Source of the DNA: Anaerophilus nitritigenes
GTDB taxonomy: Bacteria; Bacillota; Clostridia; Peptostreptococcales; Thermotaleaceae
Assembly: GCF_004138215.1 (NCBI RefSeq)
Contig: NZ_RYYS01000061.1
Coordinates: 1-50,048, forward strand
Length of the DNA stretch: 50,048 nucleotides
Direction of reading: 5' to 3'
Below the pieces are notes generated by a model, which did not search any database, was not told the origin of the DNA, and saw nothing but the letters and a program-made list of their open reading frames with translations. Made by a program: the position numbers and the translations under genes. Below, piece by piece: positions 9,469 to 17,030 of the stretch. How positions within the stretch are numbered: position 1 is the stretch's first letter; every line of letters starts with the position of its first letter.

Positions 9469-10353
9469 ATGAATGTAAGTGAAACGATTTTGAATAGTTT
9501 CTTATCATATTTAGAAAAAGAAAAAACAAAGAGAGATTATAAAAGGGATATCTATACTTTTTTAAATTTTATAGAGAAAGACTTTTTAGATGCAAATTTA
9601 GAAGATTGTAAAAATTACATAGAGGAACTCAATCATTTAATAGAAATTAAAAAAATGGCACTATCTACAGCTGAAAAATTTTATAGTGAAATTTATAGCT
9701 TTTTTAATTACTTAGAGGAAAATAGTTATATAGATTATAATCATTTTAAGAATATCCATAAACCCACCGCATCTAGAAAAATATCCTCTGATAGAATCAT
9801 AAAATGGGATGAGCTAGATCAGTTGATTTCTGTTTTAAAAACTTATTCTTTAAGAGACTTTTCTATTTGCATGCTTATCTTTACATCAGGACTTACTTTA
9901 CAAGAAGCAGTACATCTTAAATGGAATCAATTCATTGAAGATAATAAAGGGCATATTGGAATTATATTTGCCACTAAAAAAGGAGATCGTTATGTTAAAG
10001 TTCATCCAGATACATGGAAACTTTTAAATGATTATAAGTCCAAACAAGAAGGAATTGTTTCTAAAGATGATTATGTGTTTTTAAATAATAGAGGAAAAAG
10101 AATTACTGGAAGATGGGTAAGAATGATTTTACAAAAAGCATGTGAAGAAGCAAACTTAAATCATTCCTATACCCCTAGAGATTTACGACATGCATTAGCT
10201 GCTTATACATTAAAAAGAGGTGCCACCCCTCATCAAGTCAAAGAACAATTAGGATGGAGTCATGAAAATTTAGCAGATCGTTATTTATATACAATTCAAC
10301 AATTAGAAGACAATGCTATTGATTATTTGAATTTTAGTTTGAAAGGAAAATAA
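9469..10353 (+). CDS. Tyrosine recombinase-like integrase with altered catalytic residues
   Basis: This is a 294-residue XerC/XerD-type protein. It has an N-terminal SAM-like core-binding domain (about 5-90) and a C-terminal catalytic-fold domain (about 105-290). The nucleophile is present: the tyrosine in ADRYLY sits nine residues after the tryptophan of LGWSH, and Trp is an accepted variant of the family's second histidine. The beta-hairpin lysine region TKKGDRYVKV and the second arginine in DLRH are also present. However, the box I arginine (usually GLRxSE) is replaced in SGLTLQEAV, and the HxLR histidine is arginine (TPRDLRH). The enzyme may therefore be impaired, structural or regulatory. 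The start ATG follows GAAGGAGG. Its neighbours are the hsd operon and a second recombinase. Confidence 0.8.
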   Translation: MNVSETILNSFLSYLEKEKTKRDYKRDIYTFLNFIEKDFLDANLEDCKNYIEELNHLIEIKKMALSTAEKFYSEIYSFFNYLEENSYIDYNHFKNIHKPTASRKISSDRIIKWDELDQLISVLKTYSLRDFSICMLIFTSGLTLQEAVHLKWNQFIEDNKGHIGIIFATKKGDRYVKVHPDTWKLLNDYKSKQEGIVSKDDYVFLNNRGKRITGRWVRMILQKACEEANLNHSYTPRDLRHALAAYTLKRGATPHQVKEQLGWSHENLADRYLYTIQQLEDNAIDYLNFSLKGK

Positions 10354-10384
10354 AACATTTACTAAAAATAAATAGTTTTTCTTT

Positions 10385-10427
10385 AAAAAGTAAGCTGGTT
10401 AAAAATTTGACTAGCTTACTTTTTTTG
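10385..10427 (+). terminator. Terminator after the first recombinase
   Basis: A long stem, AAAAAGTAAGCTGGT (10385-10399) with ACTAGCTTACTTTTT (10410-10424) and one G-T wobble, continues into a U-rich tail. It can act on either strand. Confidence 0.85.
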
Positions 10428-10703
10428 ACCTCCATATTTCGATTCTAAGCGATTTTTTAAGTCAAAAGGTATCAATACATCATGTGATAAATTACTACAG
10501 CTATTTTTGCGATACCCATTAAGAGAAATATTTGTATGTAACAAAAGTATAATTGTGTTACATTAAGGTTTTCTATGTATATATTGGTAAATCAACGTTT
10601 TTTAAAAAGTGAAAAATAGTAATGTAACATATTTTATTGCATAGTAACATTAAATGTAATATAATTATTCTTGTAGAATATAGGTAGAAAAAGGGGGAGT
10701 AAC
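10428..10703 (+). promoter_or_regulatory. Promoter and TAACA-repeat region of the second recombinase
   Basis: A promoter reads TTGCAT (10637-10642), 17 bp, TATAAT (10660-10665). TGTAACAT lies just upstream of the -35 (10623-10630), and AGTAACAT lies in the spacer (10643-10650). Further upstream, TGTAACA (10537-10543) and TGTTACA (10556-10562) form a perfect inverted repeat with a 12-bp centre. Such repeated TAACA words around a recombinase promoter could be an operator or a recombination core site. The pattern is directly visible; the role is inferred. No gene is seen between 10428 and 10703. Confidence 0.5.
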
Positions 10704-11249
10704 ATGAATATCGTTCAACCTATAAGAGATAAAAATAAAATAGAAGATATGAAACATGAGCTTTTAAAATCAGGATATAAAAATTATCTTCTATTTGTTA
10801 CAGGAATTAATACGGGACTTCGAGTTGGTGACTTATTGCATCTGAAGGTATATGATATAAAAAATAGAACACACATTATGATCGAAGAACAAAAGACGGG
10901 AAAAGAAAAAAGGTTTTTAATTAACAATCAGTTAAGGAAAGATTTTGAAAGGTACATACAAAACATGAAAGAGGAGGAGTATCTTTTTCAAAGTAGAAAA
11001 GGAAAAAATAAACCAATCACCAGAGTTCAAGCTTATAGAATTTTAAATGAAACAGGCCGTAGGGTAGGCCTTAGTGAAATAGGAACACATACTCTTCGTA
11101 AAACCTTTGGCTATTGGCATTATCAGATTTATAAAGACGTTGCCATATTACAAGATATTTTTAATCACTCATCACCAAGTGTTACACTAAGATACATAGG
11201 AATCAATCAAGATATTAAAGATAAGACCATAGAGGATTTTTATTTATGA
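10704..11249 (+). CDS. Catalytic-domain-only tyrosine recombinase (181 aa)
   Basis: This short site-specific recombinase has only the catalytic domain and lacks the N-terminal core-binding domain. The full catalytic set is visible. Arg is in NTGLRVGDLLHL (about residue 39), the beta-hairpin lysine in EEQKTGKEKRF, His-x-x-Arg in THTLRKTFGY, the second His in IFNHSSPSV, and the nucleophilic Tyr nine residues later in LRYIG. Stand-alone integrases of about 180 residues are known in Firmicutes, often of unknown target. The ATG follows AAAAAGGGGGAG. It has its own repeat-rich promoter and lies 350 bp after a larger recombinase with altered catalytic residues. It could complement that protein or act alone on the island. 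Confidence 0.85.
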   Translation: MNIVQPIRDKNKIEDMKHELLKSGYKNYLLFVTGINTGLRVGDLLHLKVYDIKNRTHIMIEEQKTGKEKRFLINNQLRKDFERYIQNMKEEEYLFQSRKGKNKPITRVQAYRILNETGRRVGLSEIGTHTLRKTFGYWHYQIYKDVAILQDIFNHSSPSVTLRYIGINQDIKDKTIEDFYL

Positions 11250-11457
11250 TAGTAAACCATAATCTGATTATGTTAACATAATAATCTGTAAATCTAATTA
11301 TACGAATATTTTTTAATATTTAAAATTATAAACCCCGGTATTTTTATCATAATTACCAACTTTTTCTTAAAATTTTTATATATTGTACGAATTTTTTAGA
11401 ATTTCATTTCTCTATGATAAGTCCTAATAATACAAATGAAACCTTTTCATAACATAC

Positions 11458-11496
11458 AAAAAGTATTTCCTATGAAATTTATAAGAAATACTTTTT
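11458..11496 (-). terminator. Terminator downstream of the PadR/FtsW-like operon
   Basis: A perfect 12-bp stem, AAAAAGTATTTC (11458-11469) with GAAATACTTTTT (11485-11496), has a 15-nt loop. It lies 6 bp beyond the stop of the minus-strand membrane protein. Its symmetrical A/T ends also allow termination from the recombinase side. Confidence 0.8.
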
Positions 11497-11502
11497 ATTT
11501 GT

Positions 11503-12810
11503 TTATTCATTTATTTTATTAGAAACTGGAAAAGATAAGCTTCTTCTTCTATATACACTTAAAATAAGACCTATAGAAATTGCATGAAATAAAGAAGATA
11601 ATCCTCCATAACTCATAAAAGGAAGGGGTATTCCCGCAAGCCCTATGCAATTTACATTCATTAAAATATTCCATACACATTCTACCGTAAATACACTGAT
11701 CAATCCACTAATTAACAATTTTCCATATGGATCATGAATTCTTTTTATCATAAAAATCATTCTAATTAAATAAGTACACACAAGAGATACTATAAAAATC
11801 ATTCCCATCCAACCAAAAGCATAAAGAATATAATTGAGTATAAATTCATTTATAGGATCATAAGGAAACGTTCCCTTTGGAACTGAAAAACCTCTTCCAA
11901 ATAATTTTGCCATGTGCATATTTTTATGAATTTGCATATTTAAAAATCCTACTCCTAATGGATCAGATGCAAAGTTTAAGAAAGCTAACAGTCTTTGCAT
12001 TCTATACGGCTTAGTCCATATTAGAATAATTCCTATGATAACTATACCCATTATCGTAAATAAAGCATATTTCCTTTTAAGTCCTGATTGTAAAGCAATC
12101 ATCATAAAACCTATAAAATAGATCATACAAGATGATAAAGAAGGAGTAATCATTAGAATATATAGAGGAATAACCAAAAGGATCATACTAATAAATAAAT
12201 TTCTTTTATCATTCCAGTCCCAATTACTAAAGATTCCAGCCAAAGCAATCAAAAATAAAAAAGGAGTTATTTCCATAAAATTAAATGAAAATCCAAAAAT
12301 TTCAAGGACAGATCCTCCCAAAATAGTATCACCCTTTGAAATAATAAAAAAAGATAAAAGGGTAGTAGCTACAAAAATATGTACTGAATATTTCTTTATT
12401 TTTCTATAGTCAAAGTAATATAAAAATACAATAGAGGCTGTACCTAAGATAGAGTAGTATATACTTTTATGAAAAAAGCTTGAACTATAAGGCATATGTT
12501 TTTGTATCAAATACATTAAGATAATGCCCACATTGATAAAACATATAGTTAAGAGAAGAGTAACCCAATCAGGTGTTCCTTTGTGTGCTACGTTTAATCT
12601 TTTTCCTACTTCTTCAGCTTCTCCCATATGATTAATGGATATTTGTATCGCTTCCTCTTCAGATAAACCATCTTCTACATATCCATCTGACATTTCATAG
12701 ATATGAGAACTAAGCTCTTCTTTGATTTCTTCATGACATTCTTTATATTTTATATAAGAACATACATCAGAGAGGTATTTATTGACTTGAGAATTTTCTA
12801 TTGTTGACAT
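11503..12810 (-). CDS. HAAS-domain FtsW/RodA/SpoVE-family membrane protein
   Basis: This protein is about 435 residues. An N-terminal cytosolic helical domain (about 1-80, with HEEIKEELSSHIYEM and GLSEEEAIQISINHMGEAEEVG) is of the HAAS/permease-prefix type often paired with PadR regulators. About ten transmembrane helices follow and resemble SEDS proteins (FtsW, RodA, SpoVE), with the late conserved segment GLAGIPLPFMSYGGLSSLFH matching the family C-terminal signature. SEDS proteins polymerise peptidoglycan glycan strands. The start chosen is the ATG at 12808-12810, behind GGGAGGG; an upstream in-frame ATG at 12861 lacks such a site. It overlaps the padR end by 13 bp, so translation is likely coupled and expression controlled by PadR. 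The exact role is unknown; a stress-induced wall enzyme is a guess. Confidence 0.85.
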   Translation of the reverse strand: MSTIENSQVNKYLSDVCSYIKYKECHEEIKEELSSHIYEMSDGYVEDGLSEEEAIQISINHMGEAEEVGKRLNVAHKGTPDWVTLLLTICFINVGIILMYLIQKHMPYSSSFFHKSIYYSILGTASIVFLYYFDYRKIKKYSVHIFVATTLLSFFIISKGDTILGGSVLEIFGFSFNFMEITPFLFLIALAGIFSNWDWNDKRNLFISMILLVIPLYILMITPSLSSCMIYFIGFMMIALQSGLKRKYALFTIMGIVIIGIILIWTKPYRMQRLLAFLNFASDPLGVGFLNMQIHKNMHMAKLFGRGFSVPKGTFPYDPINEFILNYILYAFGWMGMIFIVSLVCTYLIRMIFMIKRIHDPYGKLLISGLISVFTVECVWNILMNVNCIGLAGIPLPFMSYGGLSSLFHAISIGLILSVYRRRSLSFPVSNKINE

Positions 12811-13142
12811 AAATTTCCCTCCCATAAAATTTTTTCTACAGCAGAACGAAATACAGTCCATTCCTTTTGTTTTTCCTTAAGTGATAATTTTCCATCCTTT
12901 GTAAGTTTATAATATTTTCTTTTTCTCTTTCCATTTCCATCAGACCAATAGCTTTCCACTAAACCTTTTTGCTCTAAGGTATGTAAAATAGGGTAGAGGG
13001 TACCTTCTTTAAATGAAAAAATTCCATCAGATTTTTGTTCAATGGCTTTAATCATTTCATAACCATACATAGGACTTTGATCCAAAAGCTTTAAAATCAA
13101 AGTAGCTGTACTTCCTTTAAGTAATTCTTTATTAATATCCAT
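12798..13142 (-). CDS. PadR-family transcriptional regulator
   Basis: This is a 114-residue winged-helix repressor. The typical PadR N-terminus is visible: LLKGSTATLILKLLDQSPMYGYEMIKAI. It is followed by the wing GIFSFKEGTLYPILHTLEQKGLVESYW and a short C-terminal helix for dimerisation (LSLKEKQKEW). The ATG at 13140-13142 follows AGGAGG; an earlier in-frame ATG lacks a ribosome site. The gene overlaps the FtsW/RodA-like gene by 13 bp in another frame. PadR proteins commonly repress the membrane protein encoded beside them in response to envelope stress or small molecules; that role is inferred here. Confidence 0.92.
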   Translation of the reverse strand: MDINKELLKGSTATLILKLLDQSPMYGYEMIKAIEQKSDGIFSFKEGTLYPILHTLEQKGLVESYWSDGNGKRKRKYYKLTKDGKLSLKEKQKEWTVFRSAVEKILWEGNLCQQ

Positions 13143-13624
13143 AAAAAACCTCCTAAATAAAAATTTATAATGCCTAGAGTACATATGCATAGATATCATA
13201 GGTAATATAGTAACATAGTATTTGTAAATTTACAAGTATAGGTAATAAAATCTTAGTATATATAATAGAGGATGTATACAAATTTATAATGCAAATGATA
13301 TGTATTATCATTTAATGAAATTATTAAAATCTATATAGTATAAGCATCTAAATGATTAAATTACAGCATTATCTATAAATTCTACAAAATTGCTATATCT
13401 AAGTGTTATATATATAATTTAGTTTTATATAGTTTTTATGTACAATTAGTAGTCATTTAAGTAAGTTATATATATTGTAGGATGCATATATATAAATAAA
13501 GATTTGAAAGAAGAAGAGGTTTAATAAGATATTCTTCTAAAATTCAACTATTCTTTAAATGTATATTTAGGGAATAGTTGATAAGAATAAAAAAACAAAT
13601 AGCTACTTCTTCTATTTTTATTGC
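13143..13624. other. Long AT-rich intergenic region
   Basis: No supported gene was found. The stretch is very AT-rich, with many TATATA runs, and should hold the padR promoter near 13160-13260. A hairpin-forming inverted repeat, CAACTATTC with GAATAGTTG (about 13545-13580), is the only clear structure. Confidence 0.4.
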
Positions 13625-13722
13625 CTATTGACACCAATCTATGTTCACTTTTGATACGAATCTATATGCTGCGTTAAATGCATCTTTCGAATGTTCAATT
13701 AAAGGCTCAAACAGTAGTTGCT
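13625..13722 (-). pseudogene. Coding remnant, unidentified
   Basis: A minus-strand frame reads LLFEPLIEHSKDAFNAAY then RFVSKVNIDWCQ and a stop. The composition looks protein-like rather than random, but there is no start codon and a stop lies just upstream in frame. It may be the tail of a decayed gene. The family is not recognised. It lies between a terminator hairpin (13781-13823) and padR. Confidence 0.3.
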
Positions 13723-13780
13723 AAAATATAGCTCTAAGCAGACAAACACTATTTAAGAATATAAATTTATAAGTAAATAG

Positions 13781-13823
13781 AAAAGAAATGATTAGCTATG
13801 CTATCAAGTTAATCATTTCTTTT
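13781..13823 (-). terminator. Terminator downstream of the mutS2-like operon
   Basis: A perfect 14-bp stem, AAAAGAAATGATTA (13781-13794) with TAATCATTTCTTTT (13810-13823), continues on the minus strand into CTATTT. It lies just after the stop of the frame that extends the MutS2-like gene. Confidence 0.8.
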
Positions 13824-13839
13824 TAATAAATCGATTTAT

Positions 13840-14031
13840 TTAAATTCCAAACTCTTTCGAATACTCTATTGTTCCGCTGATAGGCGCTGCATTTTCCAGT
13901 AATTTGATGGCCATAAAGTTTTTTGGTGAAATACCAGTAGGTGTTTCGATTCCTAACTGTTCAGCTGTAATATAACCAAAACATAGATAATATTTTTCAC
14001 TTCCCAAAAGATTAGAATACTTATAACCTAA
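13840..14031 (-). pseudogene. Open frame continuing in phase beyond the mutS2-like stop
   Basis: After the TGA at 14032-14034 the same frame stays open for 63 more codons, to a TAA at 13840-13842. The text is protein-like, for example GYITAEQLGIETPTG, FMAIKLLENAAPISG and TIEYSKEFGI. It has no start codon of its own. It could be a 3' remnant of an unrelated gene joined in frame by chance, or a lost extension. I do not recognise the family. It is more GC-rich in places than its surroundings. Confidence 0.35.
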
Positions 14032-15939
14032 TCAATTAGTATTTTGTTTCATTTCCTTTTGAATTTTTTTCAAAGCTTTCTTAGATCCTCGTTCAATATC
14101 TCTATCTAATTTTCTTTCTTTATAGCTTATAAATAAACTATCTAAGTCATAATCCTTTGGATATAGCTCTGTAGCCTTTAAATACAACTCTATTCTCTTT
14201 ACATTTACTTCTATAAATTCACCATTATATAAAACTTGTAAATTATTAAATTTATTCACTTGCTTATATACTATTCCAAAATCATCTTTGTCTAATAATT
14301 TTACTTTATCTCCTATCTGATATATGGGTATTTCTGTTATTATTTTCTCTTCATATACTTTCTTAGATGACTGTATTTTACTTCTTTTCACTAAATCAAA
14401 ATTATAGTTTTTTTCATCAATATATTCTTTTGCTCTTTTTAATATCTTGTCTTTTATTCCCATTTTCTTAGAAATGAATAGCGCATTACTGTTTTCCGAT
14501 ACTCCTATAGTTAGCTTATATAATGGTTGTAATGTCTCTTTATTAAACATCATCCCTGCATTTTCAAACTCAGGATGAAGTTTTGCATATTTTTTGAGTT
14601 CTCCATAATGAGTAGATGCTATGGTAATACATCCTTTTTGATAAAATTCTTCAAGAATAGCTATAGCAAGCCCGGCACCTTCATTTGGTTCCGTACCACT
14701 ACCGATCTCATCCAACAAAACGAGTGTAGCATGATTAGATCTATTTATGATCTGTGCAATATTTTGTATATGTGAAGAAAAGGTACTAAGGGCATTTTCT
14801 ATACTTTGATTGTCACCTATATCGACAAATATATTTTCAAATACATTGATTATGGTATCTTCACTTGCACATATATCCAATCCACACTGAACCACCAAGC
14901 TCAAAAGGCCTACGGTTTTTAGGGCAACAGTTTTCCCTCCTGCATTTGGGCCTGTAATTAGCAAACTTCTATAATTCTTCCCTATTTCTAAATTTAGTGG
15001 TACAACGTGGCCTTTTAAGAGGGGATGTTTTCCATCAACTATTTTTATATATCCGCTGTCATTTATTTTAGGTGTAATGCCATTTATATTTTGGCTATAT
15101 TTAGCCTTTGCAAATACCATATCATACTCCGCTATGATTTCTATATTCAATTTAATATCTATTATTTTTTCAAATATCAGTTCTGTTAAATAAGATAATA
15201 TCTTATATTCTTCCATGATTTCTTCACTTTTTAAACGAATAAGCTCCAAGCTAAACTTTGATACATTCTTTGGTTCTATAAATACTGTATTTCCTTTTGA
15301 TGATGTATCTAATAAAACTCCATCTACTTCATTTTTATAGGAGGCTTTTATTGGAATAACATATCGATCATCTCTTTTGCTTACTATAAATTCTTGGATA
15401 TACTTTTTATTTCCACTAGCTGTTAAGAATTTATTTAATCTCTCTTTTATTGTACTTTCCGTTACTTCGATATGTCTTCTTATTTTTTTTAGTTCTTTAC
15501 TAGCTTGAGCATCTACCTTATTTCCTTTGATGCAGTATGATATTTCATTTTCAATGTTTTCACATTCTGTTATATTTAATGCATAAGCACTTAAGGTAGG
15601 AGCATAAACTTCATTTTGAAGCATAAAAGACTTAATCTTTCTACTACCTCTTAGAAAGTCTTCTATTTTTATAAGTTCATATGGATCTAGAATCATACCC
15701 TTTTCAATTTTATCTATCATTGTATTTACATTAAATAATCCTTCTAAAGGTATATGATTACTATTTTTTATTATATTTTTAGCTTCTTTGTTTTCATTTA
15801 ATTTTCGTTTCACAATGTTTATATTTCCACTGGGATTTAGCTTATCTATCAGATCTTTTCCAAGTGAACTTACACAATGTACTTTTACCAATTCCTTTAT
15901 TTCATTTAGCTGAAGTTTTTCAAATGTGTACTTATTCAT
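14032..15939 (-). CDS. MutS2-like ATPase lacking the Smr domain
   Basis: This 635-residue MutS-family protein is of the MutS2 branch, which lacks the mismatch-binding N-terminal domain. Lever and core helices (about 1-290) precede the ABC-type ATPase. Walker A is ITGPNAGGKTVALKT (about 328-342) and Walker B is LVLLDEIGSGTEPNEG (about 405-420), followed by the conserved THYGELKKYA. A small KOW-like segment (QIGDKVKLLDKDDFGIV) follows near 545. Typical MutS2 is about 780 residues and ends in a Smr nuclease domain; here the protein stops before it. MutS2 proteins act on recombination intermediates or collided ribosomes, and the Smr-less form presumably only binds. Its start overlaps the upstream CD3324-family gene by 8 bp, so the two are coupled. 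A downstream in-phase open frame is described separately. Confidence 0.88.
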   Translation of the reverse strand: MNKYTFEKLQLNEIKELVKVHCVSSLGKDLIDKLNPSGNINIVKRKLNENKEAKNIIKNSNHIPLEGLFNVNTMIDKIEKGMILDPYELIKIEDFLRGSRKIKSFMLQNEVYAPTLSAYALNITECENIENEISYCIKGNKVDAQASKELKKIRRHIEVTESTIKERLNKFLTASGNKKYIQEFIVSKRDDRYVIPIKASYKNEVDGVLLDTSSKGNTVFIEPKNVSKFSLELIRLKSEEIMEEYKILSYLTELIFEKIIDIKLNIEIIAEYDMVFAKAKYSQNINGITPKINDSGYIKIVDGKHPLLKGHVVPLNLEIGKNYRSLLITGPNAGGKTVALKTVGLLSLVVQCGLDICASEDTIINVFENIFVDIGDNQSIENALSTFSSHIQNIAQIINRSNHATLVLLDEIGSGTEPNEGAGLAIAILEEFYQKGCITIASTHYGELKKYAKLHPEFENAGMMFNKETLQPLYKLTIGVSENSNALFISKKMGIKDKILKRAKEYIDEKNYNFDLVKRSKIQSSKKVYEEKIITEIPIYQIGDKVKLLDKDDFGIVYKQVNKFNNLQVLYNGEFIEVNVKRIELYLKATELYPKDYDLDSLFISYKERKLDRDIERGSKKALKKIQKEMKQNTN

Positions 15940-16252
15940 TGGATTGTCCTCCTAGATTTACGCTTATATTCCCTATCTGATCTTCTTTGTTCATTTTTGA
16001 TACTATTTTTCTTATACTAGACTCGGATAAGTTATAGTCATTTACTAGATAGTCTATAGAATATCCATTTTTATACAAATCAAATATTTCTTTATTTCTA
16101 TAATATATTGTTTCTTTAGTGCCATTCTTTTGTCCCCAGCCTACTTTGTTTTTTCCAGTAATAGGGATATATATAAACTCACCTTGAATATATTTTTGAA
16201 TTTCTTTTAATAAATTTGTAGGTAATATACCTTTTGCATTTTTATATTTCAA
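15932..16252 (-). CDS. CD3324-family protein with a helix-turn-helix C-terminus
   Basis: This 106-residue protein resembles the CD3324 family of Clostridia. The N-terminal LLKEIQKYIQGEFIYIPI and a following WGQKNGTKETI stretch are characteristic. A C-terminal helix-turn-helix is visible (NKEIFDLYKNGYSIDYLVN then YNLSESSIRKIVSKM), which suggests DNA binding. The start is a TTG at 16252 behind AAGGAGAT. It overlaps the MutS2-like gene by 8 bp, so the two probably work together or the small protein regulates the pair. A long hairpin and a 16-codon ORF lie directly upstream in the leader. Confidence 0.75.
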   Translation of the reverse strand: MKYKNAKGILPTNLLKEIQKYIQGEFIYIPITGKNKVGWGQKNGTKETIYYRNKEIFDLYKNGYSIDYLVNDYNLSESSIRKIVSKMNKEDQIGNISVNLGGQSNE

Positions 16253-16291
16253 TTTTATATCTCCTTTTATTTATAAGTCTTTTTTATGGGA

Positions 16292-16341
16292 CTTAATAAA
16301 TAAGGAGTTATTGTTTGTAATTAAACTCCTTATTTATTAAG
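16292..16341 (-). repeat. 18-bp perfect inverted repeat in the leader of the CD3324/mutS2 operon
   Basis: CTTAATAAATAAGGAGTT (16292-16309) and its exact complement (16324-16341) enclose a 14-nt loop. On the minus strand the first arm contains the last codons and stop of a 16-codon ORF. The hairpin lies 39 nt upstream of the CD3324-family start. There is no U-run, so it is not a standard terminator; it may be an mRNA-stabilising or translation-controlled structure. Confidence 0.6.
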
Positions 16342-16380
16342 AAGTTCAACCCCCAGCTCTTTATAATTGTTTTTTTTCAT
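16330..16380 (-). CDS. Putative 16-residue leader peptide
   Basis: An ATG at 16378-16380 with a strong ribosome site (AAGGGAGAG, 7 nt upstream) opens a 16-codon ORF, MKKNNYKELGVELLNK. Its stop codon lies within the first arm of an 18-bp perfect hairpin. The placement in the leader of a two-gene operon suggests a regulatory upstream ORF, but it could also be the truncated start of a lost gene. No conservation data are available. Confidence 0.4.
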   Translation of the reverse strand: MKKNNYKELGVELLNK

Positions 16381-16480
16381 AAATCAACTCTCCCTTTTAT
16401 TTTTATGTCGTATTTATTATTTCATAGATTATAGACTTTCTCAATACAGAAAATTATTATATTTAAGTTTTCCAATTTTG

Positions 16481-16636
16481 CTAGAATACTAATTTTAAGA
16501 TTTGATCAATCATTGTTCCTATGTCTAGATTCAGTAAATTCATTATGATTTTTATAACAAAGTATGTACAAACTCCAAGAAAAAAACCAATCCATGAATT
16601 TTTATCTGCTTTAAATATTTTACTGATTTTTATCAT
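16481..16636 (-). CDS. Small putative membrane protein (51 aa)
   Basis: A short ORF starting at the ATG at 16634-16636 encodes a basic N-terminus (MIKISKIFKADKN), one hydrophobic segment (SWIGFFLGVCTYFVIKIIMN) and a short tail. It begins just after a frameshifted gene that ends at 16653, and could be its operon partner. GGAG sits directly against the ATG, so the translation start is uncertain; an upstream in-frame ATG at 16681 overlaps the neighbour. Function is unknown. Confidence 0.4.
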   Translation of the reverse strand: MIKISKIFKADKNSWIGFFLGVCTYFVIKIIMNLLNLDIGTMIDQILKLVF

Positions 16637-16652
16637 CTCCAGTCTAGTCAGT

Positions 16653-16912
16653 TTAATAATCACCAAATTCCAGATTTTCATCTGTAACACATTCACTTTC
16701 ATTAAATATATCTAACTTAAACTCCTTTGGCATTATCTCTCGAATAAATTCTATGTCTTCATTACTAATCCATCCTGTAGAAAATTCATTGCCATAATAC
16801 TCACTAGATAGAATATATTCTGTTTCCAAAAATCATAACTTATTGGGATCATTACTCCACTTGAAGTTTCACAAACTTTTATTGATTCAAAATGTGAAGA
16901 TACTCTTTCCAA
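16653..16912 (-). pseudogene. Frameshifted small hypothetical gene
   Basis: A TTG at 16910-16912 behind AGGAGG (9 nt) opens a frame reading MERVSSHFESIKVCETSSG then VMIPISYDF. At a run of five T (minus strand; A at 16828-16832) the protein-like text moves to the next frame: LETEYILSSEYYGNEFSTG, then WISNEDIEFIREIMPKEF and FNESECVTDENLEFGDY, and a stop at 16653. One extra T would restore an 86-residue acidic protein. It is either a recent pseudogene, a phase-variable homopolymer or a sequencing error. The family is not recognised. Confidence 0.55.
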
Positions 16913-16939
16913 TATTAAATCCCTCCTACAACGTATAAT

Positions 16940-17002
16940 ATAATTAATTCCTCTAATAATTATATTATGTAAACACAATAAGATTATTAGAGGAGTATTT
17001 AT
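16940..17002. repeat. 63-bp palindromic repeat, copy 1
   Basis: The element has terminal arms around CCTCTAATAA/TTATTAGAGG and an inner TTAT/ATAA hairpin with loop AAACAC. A second copy at 20923-20985 has the same length and 58 of 63 identical bases. It lies 28 bp beyond the stop of the minus-strand DUF362 gene. No U-run follows on either strand, so it is not a plain terminator. It may be a small intergenic mobile repeat or a 3' RNA structure. Confidence 0.75.
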
Positions 17003-17030
17003 GCGTATCAATTCTCTAAGCTGTATTTTT

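Noticed and set aside
11258-11272. Small perfect palindrome CATAATC-T-GATTATG after the second recombinase
   Set aside because: It is short and AT-rich with no partner copy; not enough to call an attachment site.
14032-14034. In-frame TGA as selenocysteine in the MutS2-like protein
   Set aside because: There is no reason for selenocysteine in this family, no SECIS-like element was evident, and the parent protein already has a plausible end.
16521-16715. Plus-strand ORF overlapping the small membrane protein
   Set aside because: It has no ribosome site and is the antisense shadow of the minus-strand coding frames.
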